From: Colocasia esculenta
Lineage: Eukaryota; Streptophyta; Magnoliopsida; Alismatales; Araceae
Assembly (NCBI GenBank): GCA_014218235.1
Contig: CM024760.1
Span: 67,830,961-67,894,960 of the forward strand
Direction: 5' to 3'
DNA: 64,000 bases
In this document: positions 61,535-64,000 of the stretch, in pieces
Position numbering within the stretch: the stretch's first letter is position 1
Layout of the letters: each line of letters opens with the position of its first letter
Notes under the pieces: generated by a model
Databases searched by the model: none
What the model saw: the letters and a program-made list of their open reading frames with translations, nothing else
Told to the model about the DNA's origin: nothing
Program-made: the position numbers and the translations under genes

Positions 61535-62045
61535 ACGATTATATGTCAGCGGCTAACATTAACTTTGATGTGTCAGAATTTGTCAGCGGCATTAAATAGT
61601 TGTGACAAATATGACCTTTGTCAACGGGTTCCTTTAGCCGTTGACATATATAAACCATATGTCAACGGCTATTTGGAAGCCGTTGACAAAGGTTATATTT
61701 GTCATCGACTTTGTCATATCGTTGACAAATAATTAATAACATAAAAAAATGGCAAGTTATTTTCCCAAATTTAGCATTTGTCAACGGCTGTCTTGTAGTC
61801 GTTGACAAATGTTTTATTTGTCAACGGCTTCATTCAGCCGTAGACAAACAATTAATAAAATAATAAAAATATGAATATATTTATTTATATACATATTTAT
61901 TATTTAATATATATTATATATTTATATTCCTATTTATATGTAATATATATATTATTCATATTTATTATGCAATTATATTAATATTAATATTTTATTATGT
62001 AATATTTAATTTAACATAATGTCAGCGGCTAGGAGCTGCTGACAT
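61535..62045. repeat. CACTA subterminal repeats (TGTCAACGGC/GCCGTTGACA)
   Basis: At least eight motif copies in both orientations, including the palindromic pair TGTCAACGGCTATTTGGAAG...CCGTTGACAAA near 61662-61690. An AT-only stretch (61855-62015) separates the last pair GTCAGCGGCT/AGCTGCTGAC. Confidence 0.8.
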
Positions 62046-62278
62046 ATATTCCCTTTTCTACCCATTTTTATACCATCGCTCCCCCAAATCTGGCATTTCC
62101 ACTCCACTGCGCCCCCCAACCCGCCCGGCTTCTCCCCTTGCACGCGGCATCGCCACCGCGCCCTAGCTCGCGACTCCGGCGACGATCTCCCCACCCACGC
62201 TGCCGGCGGCCTCCACTCGTGCTCCAGTCGCCCCCACGCCGGCCGACTTCTCCTCCGGCGAGGTCCAACCGGATCTAC

Positions 62279-62371
62279 ATGTCCTCTCTCTCTCTCTCTC
62301 TCTCTCTCGACCTCGACCTCGACGACCGCATCCCCGCCACTGTGATCACCGGCTTCCTTGGTTCCGGAAAG
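62279..62371 (+). pseudogene. First exon of a CobW/P47K-type GTPase (metal chaperone family)
   Basis: The ATG at 62279 opens MSSLSLSLSLDLDLDDRIPA and then TVITGFLGSGK, ending at an AAG|GTTTAT donor. RIPATVITGFLGSGK is the P-loop signature of plant COG0523 proteins, where TTLLNHIL normally follows in the next exon. Here the next coding DNA is from an unrelated gene, so only the N-terminal exon is kept. A (CT)n run at 62282-62309 encodes the Ser-Leu repeat and might be expanded. Confidence 0.8.
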
Positions 62372-62408
62372 GTTTATTTCGTTTATTTATAGCTTCAGAT
62401 TTCTGTAC

Positions 62409-62564
62409 GAGGGCACCGACTCCGTCCCCCATGGCCTCCTCTTCAACGTGTTCCACGCCTCCGCCTCCCTGCGCCCCGAGTTCGAAGGCCTCGTCGCCGA
62501 GGACATCCCCCGGGAGGACGGTTGCCCCCCGCTTTGCATCATCGCGGACGTCTTCATGGGGTGG
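62409..62564 (+). pseudogene. UDP-glycosyltransferase fragment (UGT92-like)
   Basis: 52 codons in one clean frame: EGTDSVPHGLLFNVFHASAS, then LRPEFEGLVAEDIPREDGCP and PLCIIADVFMGW. The segment (K.LL.AS.SL.P.FE.L, then PPLCIIAD.F.GW) corresponds to the N-terminal acceptor-binding half of plant family-1 glycosyltransferases and is closest in memory to UGT92A-type proteins. It begins 37 bp after the CobW donor, has neither the catalytic N-terminal His region nor the C-terminal PSPG box, and ends where similarity stops abruptly at about 62565. Confidence 0.75.
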
Positions 62565-62633
62565 AGATCTCAGTGTTGTGCCCTCTATCATCGATCATCT
62601 TTTCTTTATCCCTTTCTCTCATTGGGTTTTTAC

Positions 62634-62850
62634 ATGTCTCAACGCCCATCATTCAAAGCTCACTTCACACGAGTTAATGATGCGGAGGAAATGACTCCAT
62701 GCATTTCTCGCTCAGAGGTTTACTCTTTCTTGTTATCTCAGGTGCTCTTAGGCATTTTCTTCAAGACAGACTGAGCAAGGGTGCAGCAGCAGGGAAAGGT
62801 CGTTCAGATGAAATATATTTGAAGTTGCGCACTAGTACTGGTATGTTCCC
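62634..62850 (+). other. Exon-like segments, unidentified
   Basis: About 62634-62719 reads MSQRPSFKAHFTRVNDAEEM then TPCISRSE before a GTTTAC donor-like site. About 62741-62840 reads GALRHFLQDRLSKGAAAGKG then RSDEIYLKLRTSTG between a CTCAG acceptor and a GTATGTT donor. Splice-site placement suggests genuine exons, perhaps of a third source gene. I do not recognise the family. Confidence 0.4.
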
Positions 62851-63900
62851 ACTTAATGATGTGCCCTGTTGTTTGATATTCGTTCCCTTCCTTTGAGCTG
62901 TTATTCTACTTGTTATCATCAAGGAATGACGTACTGGATCTTGGTTTCATCTTGGGGTTGTCCTGGAGAAAAGGTCCAGGAGAAATTTTGTGAGATCAGA
63001 AACAACAAAGAGTATGATAAGCTATATGTGTATATATTATATTATATATATATATATATCCTGAAAATAGTAAAACGAAAATACAAGATACATAAAAAGA
63101 ACAGTCACTTGCAAGAGGGAGTGGTGGCAGGGAGTGCTTAGTGTAGCATGTTCTGGGGATGCACATGTAAACTCAACTTCTTAACATCATGTTCAAATGA
63201 AAAATGCGTATAACTCATTTCTGCAATCAAATTTTATTCTTATTACATGGCCAAACTAAAAATAGGAAGTCAAATTTAATTTTCCTTCATGGATTCTGTA
63301 TGTTATATGTGGATTCTGAGTGGATTTGGAAACTTGAACCATGTCGAGTTGTGTATGTGATTGGATTTGATCAGTTATGATTTATGCACGGGGAACTGCA
63401 CCTAAAATTCTATTGTGGACAGTTAATTTACTTGATATGCAACCTTTGTGTGTGTATGTCTGTTGGGGGTCGACGTGATATGCCCACAGCTACTGAACAA
63501 CCATGACCATTCATTGTTGCCTTGTCCCCTTCATTTTGTCCCATATTGACGAAATAAGACTATTGAGTGGAAGGCATTGCTCTTGGGCTGGCTCGCTAGC
63601 CACTTATGGGCTGGACCCATGAGCCCTTCAGATGGTTGGCCTATAAAGCAAATATAATGGAAACTTGTAAACTTTTGGAACCTCAGAAAAATCTGACTTT
63701 GGATCTGCCTCTTGACTTAATTTTGAATTAGGTATTGGAAATTGGAGTTTCTGACTCAGTTTTTGTTACTGAAGCACTGTTGGACAAGATATGAACCAGA
63801 TTCATTAACTTCCGAAGGTTTGTTTTTTGTTTTATGCTTTTTTTTTGCTTGATTCTTTTTTATGCTTTTTTTTCATTCTTGAATCATGTTGCAGTGTATC
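62851..63900. other. Intron-like or intergenic DNA
   Basis: AT-rich with a (TA)n run near 63040-63060. One short segment at 63733-63795 reads VLEIGVSDSVFVTEALLDKI and then stops; it might be exonic but has no motif that I recognise. Confidence 0.4.
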
Positions 63901-63947
63901 TGATTTTGCAAGATTCTGAAATGGGTCGTCATCTTACTGTTTTACAG

Positions 63948-64000
63948 GCTTTTTGGGACTGGAGTTGGCAGGACTTAGCTGAGAATGACTTGAGAGATAT
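63948..64000 (+). pseudogene. Possible alpha/beta-hydrolase (lipase-like) exon, cut by the window end
   Basis: After a TTTTACAG acceptor the frame reads AFWDWSWQDLAENDLRD to the window edge. The W.WSW.DL...DL pattern recalls the segment before the catalytic nucleophile elbow in plant lysosomal-type acid lipases. It is only 17 residues, so the match could be chance. Confidence 0.3.

Larger units (their letters stand above)
61510..64000 (+). mobile_element. Left part of a Pack-CACTA-like element carrying chimeric gene fragments, continues beyond the window
   Basis: CACTACAGAAAATGAATATT at 61510 is a CACTA terminus. Subterminal TGTCAACGGC/TGTCAGCGGC motifs fill 61535-62045 and match the family of the element at 100. 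Directly after them comes GC-rich coding-like DNA: a CobW-type exon, a UGT segment and unidentified exons. No transposase is seen. The right terminus is outside the window, so the claim that the gene pieces are inside the element is inference from adjacency. Confidence 0.6.

Noticed and set aside
1..64000. CRISPR arrays, rRNA or tRNA genes, bacterial-style operons
   Set aside because: Repeats are transposon subterminal motifs, satellites or LTRs; no spacer pattern, no tRNA cloverleaf or rRNA sequence recognised.

Overview
The window is plant nuclear DNA made almost entirely of transposable elements nested inside one another. Evidence for a plant is the set of element families (CACTA/En-Spm, Ty3/gypsy chromovirus, gag-only long-LTR retrotransposon, TRIM, hAT, Helitron-like) and the captured exon fragments, which resemble plant myosin XI, spermidine synthase, plastid ispE (CMK), a UDP-glycosyltransferase and a CobW-type GTPase. 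The GC-rich captured exons near 20.3-20.7 kb and 62.1-62.6 kb in an AT-rich background lean toward a monocot, but this is inference. I see no intact host gene, rRNA, tRNA or CRISPR array.

Layout. 100-6.4 kb: one end and both transposase genes (TNPA-like and TNP2, minus strand, broken) of a CACTA element with TGTCAGCGGC-type subterminal repeats. 6.5-8.98 kb: a foldback and unassigned DNA. 8989-58583: one large composite, a gag-only LTR retrotransposon (TR-GAG type) with about 3.6-kb LTRs and ATCAC target-site duplications. Its 5' LTR was split by a related solo LTR in reverse orientation (9416-16243, TSD TTTAA), itself split by a Helitron-like element (about 11103-14287), and by a 17.3-kb CACTA element (16728-34022, TSD AGC). 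Its internal region carries gag (37436-38388) and a 421-bp TRIM (36875-37295, TSD ACCGT). Its 3' LTR was split by a tandem chromovirus array LTR-INT-LTR-INT-LTR (40317-56762, TSD CATCC). Each outer LTR serves as the empty-site control for insertions in the other, which makes these boundaries firm.

58.6-61.4 kb: a rearranged piece of CACTA-related sequence, a large 423-bp foldback, one LRR-like exon and a second foldback. 61510 to the window end: the left end of another CACTA element of the TGTCAGCGGC family, followed by fragments of unrelated genes (CobW-type GTPase, then UGT, then unidentified exons), which looks like a Pack-CACTA gene-capture element running out of the window.

How the parts relate: the 17.3-kb CACTA has no transposase of its own but carries pieces of at least three host genes in both orientations, a decayed hAT element and a 7-unit 178-bp satellite. 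The CACTA at the left of the window encodes (broken) transposases of the family whose end motifs match the Pack-like element at the right. The middle LTR of the chromovirus array is a recombinant of the two outer LTRs, the signature of unequal crossing-over. All boundaries and identities come from reading the sequence; no alignment or search was run.
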